Shown here piece after piece: positions 49,220 to 62,212 of a stretch of DNA of 64,000 bases. The translations under genes were made by a program, and so were the position numbers. The DNA comes from Diphasiastrum complanatum (taxonomy: Eukaryota > Streptophyta > Lycopodiopsida > Lycopodiales > Lycopodiaceae). A model generated the notes under the pieces. It made no database searches, was not told the origin of the DNA, and worked only from the letters and a program-made list of their open reading frames with translations. Position 1 is the first letter of the stretch. Each line of letters begins with the position of its first letter. The stretch covers positions 56,189,591-56,253,590 of the forward strand of contig CM055095.1 of the NCBI GenBank assembly GCA_029204225.1. Reading direction: 5' to 3'.

Positions 49220-50020
49220 CCTAGTGTGCAAAATGGCCTGTGCCTGACTCATTCCATTGCGTAATGGATACTTAGACTTTTCCGCATGTCCTTTATAAAG
49301 CATAATAAGCACTTCGACTGTTTTTTTATCAGTCAAAAACTACCATGTGGCAGGTTGACGCGTGAGGACTGATGTGCGGAATGATGCGAAGGCTGGAATG
49401 GGTGTCAGACTTTTTTTGAAAAAAACAGTGACATATTTTGCTTCGTAAGGAGCCCAAAAAATGGGCAAAATATGCACAAAGAATCCATTATGTTATTTTG
49501 ATGAATTTGAGTAATACACAATATCATAATAATAGTTTTGATTTTAGATCTCATGTAATGTTTATTGCTTATTTCTTCACCAATTTTCTTTGTAGATCAT
49601 AAACGACGTGTCTCACATATTGTGTGAATACTAGATCATGATTTGCAGGACTATTGGATCGTGACTTTTGTGAAAATTGAATTGTGAAATACCTGAATAC
49701 TTTCATGAATAATGATCATGAAATTGTGAATATTGAAATGTAAAATTTGTGATGATTGATTATGTACTATACTAGTGATTGGAATAATTTGAAACATAAA
49801 ATCGTAAATGCTTTTGTGAGTATTGATACTGAAATTGTTGATACTTAATCATGAAATTTGTCATCACTATAATTCTGAAATCACATCTCATTGAATCTTT
49901 GTCGATAAAATTCCGAATTTCAGAGTCAAGCTATCATTATTGCAAGGCCTTTGTGGCACAGAACATTGTCCTTGTATACCAAAGAAGAAGACAGAGAATC
50001 TGAAAACCTCAGTGAGTGGG
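49220..50020. other. Intergenic, AT-rich
   Basis: A run of loosely repeated TGAAATTGTGAATA-like words at 49660-49890. No gene. Confidence 0.45.
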
Positions 50021-52291
50021 TTATTTCTCTGGAATCATTGACTGGGCATCGATGGCAAAAGCTTCCTCAATATACACAAAGCCTCTGTCTGTCCTTTTCA
50101 AGAAGAACTTACCTGTTACACACTCTGCAGCAGGTAGCAGAACCAGCCACACTGCTGTGTCAGCTCCTTCTTCTACGGAATGACCTTGGTTTTGAGACAT
50201 TGCAGTGTTTGTCACTCCTGGGCACATGCAGTTTACAAAAACCTTCTCACCCTCCTTTCTGTTGGCAAGATCACGAGCCACAACACGTGTGTGTGCATTA
50301 CATGCCACTTTTGACACTGTATAATTTCCATAAGCTTCCAAAAGCTCTTGACTAGGCATCAGAAGGACGTTGTTCATCCCTTCGGCGCGATCCTTGAGGT
50401 AGGCCTGAATGATAGATTCAATCACTTCTTCATTCAAATTATCCTCATCATTGAGCTGCTGCCTCCACTTGTTGTTCCCCACCACCTGTGCAAGACAATA
50501 CTCATCATTAGCTACAAAAAAAGGGCTGGCGTAAAAAAACGTAGCACTTCCTGCTAGATACTAAATGAAAGGGTTCTGGAAAGCACAAAAGATCAAGACA
50601 ACTGTTTGTCATTGAAGGATGGAGGACAAAGTGGAAAGTTTCTGGCTATCATGAAATAGTGCATCAATGGGCAGTGAATGACAAGTGATGATTTTCTTTT
50701 CTGCAGTAAGATTTCTATGGATCCATTCAACTAGCAAGATTTGAAAGGAATCTAGCAGCTTTTATGACATGTTTGACCGCGTAATCTGATATACCAATGA
50801 ATATGACACAGAGAGACATGATTCTTACAGCGAGTTGTCCTGCCATTGAGCTAACATTAACTACTCTGGAGCCTGCAGGAGAGGGCCTGAATAGTGGAAG
50901 CAAAGCATGTGTCAGATTTTTCACTCCATAATAATTTGTGTCCAGCACTTCTTTTGCAGCTAGCACTTTATTAGGAAGGGACGACCACCCAATTCCTGCA
51001 TTATTTACCTGCACAAGTCATCGACGCTGTTGAAGTAGCTGTTTAAAAGGTTCCTAAACGAAAATCAAGCTTTTTAGCATCAATAGGTCATGACAAAATT
51101 TAAGGTAGATATCAGATATCCCCAAACTCTGATCCTCAACTTTTCATCCTTTGCAAAGCTTATTATATCATGATGTCTTCAGAGTAATATAAGTAATAAC
51201 TCATTTATCACATTATTAGCTCTAGCAGGCGATTTCATGGCAAATGCCAATTTTCTTGGTAAGCAAAAGCATGGTCATCAAACAACCTTGGAGCATTTCC
51301 TTAGAATCGCCACCTATGCAGGTTCCAGTCCACAGCTTCCGATGTAGCTAAGTAAAGAATGAAGCTAGCAATTAAACTAATCCTAGCATAATACCATGGC
51401 AAGAAGAGGAGCAAAGTTTCACATACAGAGTACAATAACAAAAAGAGAAGCTATCTTCATGTAGGTTATCCATATAGTCTAAGATGATCAACAATAGTAC
51501 AAGTAGCCATGGACGGTATGCTACAAAATAGGTGCTGTTTACATCAATCATAAAGGTTAATTCCGGCATTTGTGCGACTAGATCAATCTTCTTTAGGGTA
51601 ACATTCACATCCCAGCGAGGCAAACTCAACCATGACCTTAACGCAAAGCAGATAACAAGCAATCCTATATCCTTATTTCCATTCATAAAGTATGAAGGAA
51701 AACTGACTAGGAGTTCCCACTTTGTTGTTAATAACAAGTTAGGCATGGCCAGTTCAATGGAGCAGTCTTACTAGGATGTCAATACCACCAAATCGTGCTT
51801 CGATCCAAGTAGCTAGCTCTCCAATTGACTTGGAGTCCGTGACATCTAGCTGATGAAATACGACATCCAGTCCATCCTCTTTCAGAGCACCCAGTGCTTG
51901 CTGCCCACGATTTTCATCCCTTGCAGTTAAAATGGTAGTAACCCCTTGGCTTGCCAGCTGGCGGACTATTTCAAACCCAATTCCTTTGTTGCCCCCGGTG
52001 ACAACAGCAATTGTGTCTTTGGACCACCATCTGCTTGCAGTAAATAAAAAGTTAGATCGTGTGAAAGTATGGCTGATTTCTTGAAAAGGTTAAATAATTT
52101 AGCATGCAGGAGAGGAATTACCATTACAAACATCCGAGACTGAACCCAAATAATCAAGCTCTGTTGACGAAATCTTACTCAGCTAGTTATAACACAATTA
52201 TCAGGCACTGAAATCTACTGCACCTGAGAGCGTTAAGGTTGTTAAAGTAAGTAGCCAACATGGGTGATTCCACAGTTGTAGTTCCTGTCAT
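50021..52291 (-). CDS. Short-chain dehydrogenase/reductase, carbonyl reductase/neomenthol dehydrogenase type, 323 aa
   Basis: A predicted cytosolic NADPH-dependent reductase of small carbonyl compounds; the substrate cannot be told from sequence. Four exons: 52291-52224, 52030-51772, 51008-50829, 50485-50021, all GT-AG and in phase (972 nt). Exon 1 opens MTGTTTVESPMLATYF at the only ATG that fits. Cofactor motif TGGNKGIG is at residues 34-41, NNAG at 111-114, VVNVSS at 158-163 with the catalytic Ser, and YTVSK with Tyr224 and Lys228. The segment between Ser and Tyr is long and acidic (QQLNDEDNLNEEVIESII), as in plant salutaridine/menthone reductase relatives, which usually act as monomers. 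CPGVTNTAMS follows the active site. No stop or frameshift is seen, so the gene looks intact. A CT microsatellite sits at the start of its 5' leader. Confidence 0.95.
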
Positions 52292-52315
52292 CTCTCTCTC
52301 TCTCTCTCTCTCTCA
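52291..52315. repeat. (CT)n microsatellite at the SDR 5' leader
   Basis: About 25 bp of CT directly upstream of the SDR start codon (GA on the coding strand). Confidence 0.9.
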
Positions 52316-52524
52316 TCAAACTAACACACACGCACACACAAATGCTGTGTCTTACATCCACTTTTAGGAACATAATAGATAACCGTCACCCATTTATAAT
52401 CATGTGTATATGTTCTTTGGCTCCCTCTGTCTGCAGAGATGTAGCTACGAACACCACCCAATATCACTCACCCGAGTCAAACATATGTGCCCCCACAGCA
52501 TGTTCCCAATGATTAAAATTTAAG

Positions 52525-53009
52525 GCGTGCTTAAGGAGCATAGACTACAAACCCATTTGTAGCTGTAAATTAGCGAAGTGTCGGCCGTGTTATAACCACG
52601 ATTGCCTCATTATATGATATAATTATTAAGTGTCTTGACGCCATCTTTCAGTGGTTAAAGCGTGATTAAGCAAAGACTACAAACCCATTTGTAGCTGCAA
52701 ATCAGCAAAGTGTCCGCTGTGTTATAACCATGCATGATTGCCTCATTATATGATATAATTATCAAGTGCCTTCACACCATCTTTCAATGGTTAAAGCGTG
52801 ATTAAGCAAAGACTACAAACCCATTTGTAGCTGTTAGCAAAGTTCCGCTGTGTTATAACCATGCACGATTGCCTCATTATATGATATACTTATCATGTGC
52901 CTTCACACCACCTTCCAATGGTTAAAGCATGATTAAGGAGCAAAGACTACAAACCCATTTGTAGCTGTAATTTAGCAAAGTGTGGGATTGCCTCATTATA
53001 TAATATCAC
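52525..53009 (+). repeat. Tandem repeat, 3.6 copies of about 134 bp
   Basis: Units start at 52525, 52660, 52796 and 52927 with GCGTGATTAAG or a variant. Each runs through GACTACAAACCCATTTGTAG, GTGTTATAACCA and GATTGCCTCATTATATGATA. The last unit is shortened. ACAAACCCATTTGTAG is itself partly palindromic. The array lies in the upstream region of the SDR gene. Confidence 0.92.
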
Positions 53010-53405
53010 ATTTGTGAGACTGCAGAGTCCAGACATGTGCTGCAGCTCTTTGCTGAACATAAGATATATTCCCTTTGTCCCTCGTGATCTTGCACTCGAC
53101 ACCACTAGTCAACAAGATTGCAACCTGATAACCAAAAAGGAGTGATTGACACCCAAGCTAAGAAACCCACTTTGCAGGATCTCTGCGATCACCATCATGA
53201 TTTACACGTGATGTATATAAAGTAATAAGGCACATTTGCAAGTTGCAATGCATGTGAAAGGCATATGACAAAAAAATAAAAATAAGATAAATGCTAATTT
53301 GAAATGTGCCCATCAAAGCTGAAAGGGAAAGAGAATTGATTACACTTCATGCCAATGTGGTAGAATGAAAATTTGAGAGTCATGCATCCTGGTTACAATT
53401 TTGTC

Positions 53406-53918
53406 CTATGCCAAAGCTGAAAATGTTTGCTCAAAGACACTATTCACGTGGCATATTGTGAACCATACATGTGGATTACAATCGAGGGTTAAGATTAGAT
53501 CAATGAATTGGTGAAAGGTAAACAAATTTGTCGTTTGACTTTGTATGCATAAATAATCTGTCTGTCTCGTTCGTTTGACTTCGTATTTGAAAACACTTCC
53601 TCTTGCAGCTTGCTCCTCGAGAGAACATCGGTTGTGCATGAAGCGGTGGGAGGCGGCGCATGGCAGTTGTGCATGAGGCGGCAGAGAAAGACGTAGATGG
53701 TGGAGATAGACGTACCTGTTGTTTTGATCTAGCGAGTCCATTCCTCCATGAAGTATATGAAGGCTTGCCCATCTCTGCCCCATTGATTTCATGCAATATG
53801 TTGCGGAATGTTTAGTTGCAAGCCACGCACAGGAAAGTGCAGTGGGCTTGAGCGCCCAGAGAAGGCCTTGAGAATTCTGAATATCCCATAAGTAACTGCT
53901 TGCCATGAACTCTCCCAT
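53406..53918 (-). CDS. Hypothetical open frame, possible first exon
   Basis: A 170-codon minus-strand frame starting MGEFMASSYLWDIQNSQGLL. A possible donor, AACAACAGGTACGT, lies at about 53718, so only the first 66 codons or so may be coding. No family recognised and no downstream exon found. It could be chance. Confidence 0.2.
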   Translation of the reverse strand: MGEFMASSYLWDIQNSQGLLWALKPTALSCAWLATKHSATYCMKSMGQRWASLHILHGGMDSLDQNNRYVYLHHLRLSLPPHAQLPCAASHRFMHNRCSLEEQAARGSVFKYEVKRTRQTDYLCIQSQTTNLFTFHQFIDLILTLDCNPHVWFTICHVNSVFEQTFSALA

Positions 53919-54700
53919 ATATAAGTTGGGGCTTCTCTATATCCTCTATCCCCTGGTACCAGCCCTTTTGGGGGTTAGACGAATGGCGGGTGGCTAGGCG
54001 ACTGGGGTTGGGATCCCACTACGCGGCTCGCGTGGGTACGTGTGTGTGCGTGGCCCTGAGGCCCAAATTCTTTACACAATACCCAGAGTCATCCCTCCGA
54101 GAGTGTAGAGGCAGAGAAACAGAGCAGTGCAAAGGTGGGTGAGGGAAAAGAATGTGGCTGAAATAAAAGAAGTTGAAATGAAAGTAGTTCAAGAGCCAAG
54201 TTTACCCGGATGCTTGAGGAGTTGATGTGACTAGATGGGTGTCACACTGTGTGGCAGTGATCATACGATGGGTGCTAGATTGTTGTTTGTGGGTTGGTCA
54301 ATCTAAAAGCAGTCTGCGGTAGAGTGTAATAGTACATTAATCCAGGCATGAGGCTTCAATGGTTTGAAGCTCCTTTATAGTTATAGCTTAGCTGAAAGCA
54401 ACTTTTGGCAGTTTGTTGTTCATAGGGGTCGACCTTCTTTTTATCCCTGGAAGTGGTAAAAAATACATCAGTTTTACTAAAAATAATGAAAAAATTTGCA
54501 TTTTTTTATTCAATTTCAGGTCGCTTAAAATTTTGTAAAATAAGCTTTTCATATTATTTCTCGTTATTTAAGATATTTTTTAACACAATTATCCAAGAAC
54601 GACAAGAATAATTTTACATACCAAATCAAAAGTTAAAAAGTTGAGGCTAATTTAAATGTTTCCAAGAAATTTTAAACATTTTTGGTTTTGGTAGAAAAAG
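53919..54700. other. Intergenic, GC-richer then AT-rich
   Basis: 53950-54060 is richer in G+C than its surroundings. No gene is supported. Confidence 0.4.
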
Positions 54701-54873
54701 TTTGCACACAAACTCGATACATTCGAGTTTGTGTGCAAATCCGATGCAGTGTATCGAAATGACACACAAACTCGATGCATTGCATCGAGTTTCGATGCAA
54801 TGCAACGAAATATGACACACAAATTCGATGCAGTGCATCGAGCTTGTGTGCAATTTCGATGCAGTGCATCGTG
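54701..54873. repeat. Cluster of nested palindromes
   Basis: 54701-54739 is a perfect inverted repeat with 17-bp arms (TTTGCACACAAACTCGA) and a 5-bp loop. 54768-54792 is a 25-bp palindrome with 12-bp arms (AAACTCGATGCA) around one base. TCGATGCAGTGCATCGA-like palindromes follow at about 54827 and 54858. The words CACACAAA(C/T)TCGA and CGATGCA recur throughout. Confidence 0.93.
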
Positions 54874-55599
54874 AGGAAGGGGATGCCGCTTCCACCTCTT
54901 CAGGATCATCAACACCTCTAACTACTGATAGTGATGGGATTGATAGTCATTTGAAACTGTATGAGTCCAAAGAGTTTTGAATACCGCGTGTGTCATGGAA
55001 TAGAAGTAATTACTTTCTTTGTTTGTCACTTTTATATCGTAAGAGTATGAATATTTTAAAATGTGCTTTCTTTTGAAACTTGGTTTTCTCTGAATGGAAA
55101 TGTTCTTGCAAGTGGTCTTGAGAACCCCCAAAAATGGTTTAATTGCTATTCTTGTCACGAACAAAAAAAAAGTCTTTTTTTTAATGTATTTTGAAAAAAG
55201 CTTTACGCATGCGTAATGCTTTTTTGTTGACACCCATAAATAGAGGTAATTTTTTGAAGTATCTTAGGAAATATTCCAAATGTTTCCCCTTAGCTGGAAA
55301 AATTACCCATTCAATAAGAAATTGTGCTAAAACTAGATTTCAAGCCAAAATCACTTCACACTTGATAGATGCTATTTTCTTTCTATTTTTCATTGTTATT
55401 GTTTTGTTAGTTATGGCTTCTCTATTAGCATGCATATTGAGCACATGATCTAACCTCCATCTCATTTCTCTTTCGCTTCCTCTTTCACCTACAATCTTGA
55501 TGTGTGTTTGTGCTTAGTGTTAGTGAAAGTAGAGTTAAAGTGGGGTAGTGTTAAAATAGCATCAGTAAGGCATCTAAACATGCAACTAAGCATGGTGAG

Positions 55600-55705
55600 G
55601 AACCTATCTTTGTGTTCTGACCCTTCTTGATAGGTGGAAGGGTGCTCACCATCGAATCTACAAGCCCTACACACACGTGTGAAAAGTACACATGGTATCA
55701 AAGCC
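55600..55705 (+). mobile_element. Copia LTR end and primer binding site
   Basis: TGGTATCAAAGCC at 55693-55705 differs by one base from the initiator-tRNA-Met PBS and directly follows a CA end (GTACACA). The sequence after it (IDLQISKMDEHMRMLWLSNL in one frame) may be the gag start. The outer LTR end was not found. Confidence 0.65.
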
Positions 55706-56973
55706 TACCTATGATTGATTTGCAAATAAGCAAGATGGATGAGCACATGAGGATGCTTTGGCTCTCCAATTTGGTAGAGTCTCCTAGTCTCAATAAGCAT
55801 GTAAAATGGTGTACAATAGGTGTCTTTTATCTTTGGGGTGGCCCTTGCCCCTTGCTTCCTATTGGCTACTTATAAGAAGGTAGGATTGAAATCCACACCC
55901 TTCACAAGAAGCACAAACTAATCTATGATGTACAAAGAAGCACACCCCACCTACCACCATTTGACTTTTGACTAACTACAAAAACTTAGGAACTTTAAAA
56001 GCTTAACTTAAACTTTGGCCTTCTAACATTATTTTTAATTATATGGCCCAAAGTCTAGTTTATTCAAAAATGATTATTTACAAGTGCTCATTGGGCTATG
56101 GGCTTACACACGCAGGAAGCCACGACCCTCACAACTTATTTCTCTTTCCGACTAATTTATTTATTTACACGAGAATACCCCCAACAGGGCCTCCGACCTC
56201 AAGTAGTGCTGGTCCCTCGGCACTATGGTGTTTAGTAGTGACCCCGTTTGGCTCGTCGTTGTTGGTGGATCAAGTACCCGGTCACTTCCTCCATGAAGTC
56301 CAATCTTTTTGTTCTTTTCTTGTCCTTAGGAGGCTAGAAGGACTTGTGGATGCCGGTTAGCCAAAATTGGTCGATCCAGGTTTGGAATCTACTGGGCCAT
56401 GGATTGCCTAGTAAGGCCGCTCTATAATACACTCGAGCCATTGGCAGTTGGTCTTCAACTTTTTTCAAAACCAGGGCTATATCAAGTATGAGACTACAAA
56501 TAACTGTGAATGTCAGGAGAAAGCTTGCTATAAAAATTAACTATTTAACACTGACATATGCTGGAATACATATTCAACTTGATCGAAATTTGAGTGTATT
56601 GAAAGTTATTTATGTTGCACCACTTCATGTTGGTGTGAGACCCACCAAACTTGTCATCCATACATGTTTTAGAGAAGCGTTATGAATATAACTCGGAAGA
56701 AAATTTATTGTGTTATACAAGATCTAGCCTTTAACGCAAGCAAGATGGCCTCCAATGCTATTGCCAGTTGGAAGACTGAGCTCATGCTCATCTACACATA
56801 GAATATGAGAAGCTCAAGAAGGATGTCATGTAAATCTTTTCTTTCATAGAAAAACAAACATTTTGGATGGAATCAAGGACTTAATGCTTAACACCTCAAA
56901 TACATTCACAAGACGGTCAATGTGTCAAATGAGCACATATCTATGACTGAATGATCAGTAGAAGGGTCAGTTT
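55706..56973. other. Intergenic, probably decayed copia interior
   Basis: The open frame at 56043-56360 has no recognisable domain. Confidence 0.35.
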
Positions 56974-57095
56974 CTAGGCATTATAAGTCAGTGTAGCAAT
57001 ACCATCACTTCCCACAACATTCCCAAGGTCACTAATATGCTTAATCTTATCTTCTGGAGCTCGGTGAGTTAGTTTCCTGGGATTGAAATGTGCTC
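56974..57095 (-). pseudogene. Cu/Zn superoxide dismutase exon remnant
   Basis: After a good acceptor (TCTTGCTATGCAG) the minus strand reads [20 protein letters not shown] then [20 protein letters not shown] and stops. It aligns with the metal-site exon of Cu/Zn SOD. The histidines in HFNP, THxAPED and KHxxDLGN and the zinc-binding Asp are all kept. However, the usual HGAPED glycine is Arg and one residue is missing in GNVVxGSDG. The flanking exons with the other copper ligands and the C-terminal half were not found nearby, and a stop follows directly. It is most like a solitary, decaying exon; a distant intact gene with very long introns is less likely. Confidence 0.8.
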
Positions 57096-58435
57096 CTGCA
57101 TAGCAAGACCAAATAGTGAGAGAGTGAAAATACATCATACATTGACAACCGAACCCAAGCAACAAGACGTAACAATTGAATGCATCCGTTCATAGTGTCA
57201 TCATATCTCATAAGGATTCGAAGATGCTTTTTTCTTGAATGTCCAAGGAGTGAGAGATTGTTTATTGATTCTCCTCAGTTATACTTCAATTCTCTGTTCA
57301 TTTTATATCCGTTGGCACTTGCTTATCTTTGCTTACTGTTTGTTACCAGATTTCAAATATCTCTTGGTAAATGTATTTGGATTCAACAGGCCTTCAGACA
57401 ATAAGGTAGTTGGGTCTAGTATAGCGGTATTTTCCTGCCTGTCAGAGAATTCCCTGGTTCGTTCACTACTTGAAAGCACTTATAGTCATTGAACCATACA
57501 AGCCATAGCATTTATCAGAAGATCAGCGTGAAACATGGATGAATACTGCACAAATGTTAGTTCTACCTACAACAAGATCGATTGGGACACTTTAGTTATT
57601 ACGTTATGTTTTGCAGGTATTGCAAGCACAATAACCACCATGAGATCCAAGATTGCCAAATTCTCAAAGCGAAGAATGCAGCCCGGACGAAGCGGGAAGA
57701 GAGACTTGTCGCTTAATGAACTAACCATTGGGAATACGAAATGATTCTGAACCCATCAAGCGACCCAGAATATGTGATAAAGTATTATCGAAATCCTGTA
57801 GCAAAGCCAAAACATCAGGAGAGGGAGGAACACACCGTAGAATATAACTTGGCCGTTGAGCGAAGCATTGAGGGAGAATCCCTAGAGCAACTTGAGCATT
57901 GCCAACCTTTGGTAGCAAATCAGCGTGACGAACCTACGACTTGAAAAAGTGTAGTACAACTTAGCAAAAGTAAATTTGTTGACTTGGCAAAGTAAATGAA
58001 GTACCTACAACGACCACCTCATCTACCAAATGCGCAATGAAATACATCTGGATGGTGAGAATCGACGTGGAAAAGTGCCTCTTGATAAGACACACCATTG
58101 AGTTTTGCCTTCCCTCCTCGATAGAGGTTATTAGTATTTCCGTAGATGACATATGATTTTGTAGATTGTGCTCCGAACATATTCTATAAAAATCGATCTC
58201 AATACCAAGAAAATCACAAACTATATACATGAAAACAATATTGTCATTTTTCCATAGATGAATTGAAACAAGGCATGTTATAAAACCCATTTATGATACA
58301 ATAAAAATATGCTAAGTTGTAAGAACTTGTGCCCATCATGAGACTTAGGCCACTTAGTGAAGGCACCAAACAGATGTGTAGTATGACAAAGAGGCAATAA
58401 AGTGCCTATCCTCGTCTATCAACAAAAAGTTTGCC
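57096..58435. other. Intergenic with a possible zinc-knuckle remnant
   Basis: Near 57616-57710 one + frame reads CRYCKHNNHHEIQDCQ then a lysine-rich stretch, resembling a retroelement nucleocapsid box. Nothing else recognised. Confidence 0.35.
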
Positions 58436-59366
58436 TATTCTAGTGAATGCGATGGCTAGATCTACTTACGGGTGTAGTATAGGGATGTAGAGATTCGTCC
58501 ACTTTTTAAGTTTCTACTATAAGCTTCAACAGAAATATGGATAGGAATGAGAGCACTAAGGCTTACCCAACTAGTGCCCGAAACAGAAATAAACTAATTA
58601 GTAACAACAATAAAAATCTTTGCTAAGGCTTACCCAACTAGCAAGGTGACTAGACTATTCCTAAATTAACACCCGAAGGGTAATAAAATGAGATTGTGGC
58701 TAATACTAAACAAATAAGCAATAATGAACATGCCACAATAAAACCGATGAAAAGGAGGCAAGAGGAGGCCCGAGCACCTTCCCTTAAGCTATGCACCTTT
58801 TCAAGGGAAACACAAATGAAATAGAATGATAACTCTCCAAAATAGAGAGCAAGATAGCTTAATCTCAAAAGAATTATTTACAATGCAAATACCTCTCCTT
58901 TTATGGCAAGGAGGGTCTTCCATAAGTGTTGGTAGATAGAGATAAGCACACAAGCAAAATTACAACACAGAAGCAAGAAATAAAATTAAAAAAAGGAGAA
59001 GAAGCTAGGTGGAAAAATACTTAAAAAGTGGCAATGGCGCCAATGTTGGAAGTATTTCTAGTGAATGCAGTGGCTAGATCTACTTACGATGTAGTATAAG
59101 GATGTAGAGATTCGTCCACTTTTTAAGTTTCTACAATAAGCTTCAACAGAAATATGGACAGGAATGAGAGCACTAAGGCTTACCCAACTACTGTTCGAAA
59201 CAGAAATAAACTAATTAGTAACAATAAAAGTCCTTGCTAAAGCTTACCCAACTAGCAAGGTGACTAGACTAATCTTAGATTAACACCCGAAGGGTAATAA
59301 AATGATATTGCGGCTAATACTAAACAAATAAGCAATAATGAATATGCCACAATAAAACCGATGACA
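58436..59366 (-). mobile_element. TRIM-like pair of roughly 310-bp direct repeats
   Basis: 58436-58751 and 59044-59366 are close copies sharing GTAGAGATTCGTCCACTTTT, GCTTACCCAACTAGCAAGGT and AACACCCGAAGGGTAATAAA. The 59044 copy has TG/CA ends in minus orientation, and next to its CA end is TTGGCGCCATTGCC (59030-59043), a gypsy-like PBS. The interior is only about 290 bp and codes for nothing. This fits a terminal-repeat retrotransposon in miniature. Against it, no polypurine tract is seen where expected and the other copy lacks its last bases. Confidence 0.6.
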
Positions 59367-59379
59367 CTCTGGAAAACAT

Positions 59380-59590
59380 CGGGGTAACTAAGTCTTATCT
59401 CGCTGTTGTAAGATCTTTGCAGTCGAGTCTGAGAGCCAGTCTTCCGGAGAACCGCAGTCGAGGGATGTGGGTCTTGACAATATGGAATTAGATTCAGGTT
59501 CAGATAATACTTGGGCAATGCATAGATGCATATCTTTTGTAAAAGATTGTAAATGCCCCAGACAGTAGGAGTTGTTAACCCCATTTTTCA
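59380..59590 (-). other. Exon-like segment, unassigned
   Basis: The minus frame contains CIAQVLSEPESNSILSRPTS then LDCGSPEDWLSDSTAKILQQ, with codon use more like a real gene than its surroundings. No partner exon or family is known to me. Confidence 0.25.
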
Positions 59591-60054
59591 CAATCTAATA
59601 GACAAACTCATTTTCAAAACCAGTTGTTATGGATGTTTGTTCAATGTTTTATAAGATGTTTGAATATCTTCATTTGAATGTGAGATTCAAAATTAGTTTC
59701 AAAATATCGCATAAGATGTTTGAATATATTCGGACACTCGTCATCATGTTGTTGTAGTTATACTGAAAGTATTGTCAATTTGAATGATGTTTTTATTGTT
59801 AGATGATACCAATTTAGATGGATGAATCAAAGTATTAATTATATCAAAAATATGTTTAATTTGGTGTGCTGTAAATTCTTAAGTCCATTTCTAAAAATGG
59901 AGTTTGGGAAAGTCCAAAATTAATTGAGACAGTGTTTACATTACGTAGATTTCAAATTCGAGTGTTTTGATTGGTCCATGTGGAAGAAACTTTAGAGAAA
60001 AGAATTAAAAAGTATCTTTTTAAAAGGCCCCTTTTGTGCTCAAATGTTCTCTAA
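59591..60054. other. AT-rich intergenic sequence
   Basis: Nothing recognised. Confidence 0.4.
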
Positions 60055-61060
60055 TGATTCAAAGCATATGTTGAGAAGCAATTCTCATCGAAGATCAAGG
60101 CTTTGAGGTGTGATGGAGGAGGAGAGTACATCTCCAACAAATTCCATGACTATTTTGAGCAAGAAGGCATCAAAAGGAAGTTCTCTTGTGCTTATTCACC
60201 ATCTCAAAATGGAATGGCCAAGAGAAAGAAAGATTCTTATGTGAGTGTGCCAAAGCCAGAAGGATTGAAGCATCTTTGCCCAAAGATTTTTGGGAGAGGC
60301 TATAAATTGTGCAAATTATCTTTGCAATAGGCTCCCACATCTTTCTCTTGAAGGAAGGACACCATATGAGGTCTTCTTCAAAAATAAGCCTAAGGTTGAT
60401 CACCTTAGAGTATTTGGTATTATTTTCTTACACATATTCCCTTGGAAACAAGGAAGAAGGATGATCCAAGCTCTTGCAAAAGGATCGTGGTTGGATATTC
60501 ATCCACCAAAAAGGCTTATAGAGTCTTTGTACTTTGTACTTCAAAAGTGATTGAAAGTAGAAATAATATATTTCATAAAGATCAACATCCAACATTGGAA
60601 GGGGCCGAGATCAAGTCACCTCAAGATCCATCACCTATCATCTCTATTGAAGACAATCAAGATATGCTGGGAGTCGAGATTTGAGGAGGAGTCTCCTCGG
60701 GTTTAGAGAGAGATCTGAGCCTAAGAGGCTCTCATATGTTCAAAAAGGCAAGCAAGTGGATCTTGATTCCACCAATTATGCATTTTTCATCCTTGCAATC
60801 TTGTGTGTAGAATGCTCATATTTTGTTATTTTTTGATTCCCCTCATGGGAAATACAATAGGCTATTGTTATTGTACGGACAACCAATTCATTTTAACATA
60901 TATTTGATGTTTGATCAAGTTCTTATTGAGTTTACATCTCTTTCATTGAGTATATGCTGATTTTTCTACATTGGCAATGTTGTATGTTGTGTTATCTTTC
61001 TAACCAAAGATCAAGGGATGATTTTGGATCTTAATGATCTGAAATTCTTCACAAATTGCT
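60055..61060 (+). mobile_element. Copia fragment: C-terminal integrase and 3' end
   Basis: Across frame changes the + strand reads ALRCDGGGEYISNKFHDYFE, CAYSPSQNGMAKRKK, FWGEAINCANYLCNRLPHLS, GRTPYEVFFKNKPKVDHLRV, then IVVGYSSTKKAYRVF. This is the integrase end of a copia polyprotein. The third catalytic residue (Glu in NGVAERKN) is Lys here. Downstream at about 60870-61050 is a non-coding 3' part that also occurs, inverted, at 30660-30845. Confidence 0.9.
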
Positions 61061-62105
<1,045 letters not shown>

Positions 62106-62212
62106 ACCAACCGCCCCGCAGTTAGTGAATCCCCTGGGGATAGTTAGCTCCCTGAGGGAGAGCTAACTACCCACCAAAAGGTTTATATTGCTAGGTAGTT
62201 CATACGACAAAC

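Noticed and set aside
51372-51746. Minus-strand frame between SDR exons
   Set aside because: Lies wholly in SDR intron 2, whose flanking exons join in phase without it.
54652-54915. Overlapping minus-strand frames with repeated HCIEFVC-like words
   Set aside because: Three frames are open at once over the palindrome cluster, so the openness reflects the repeat and not coding.
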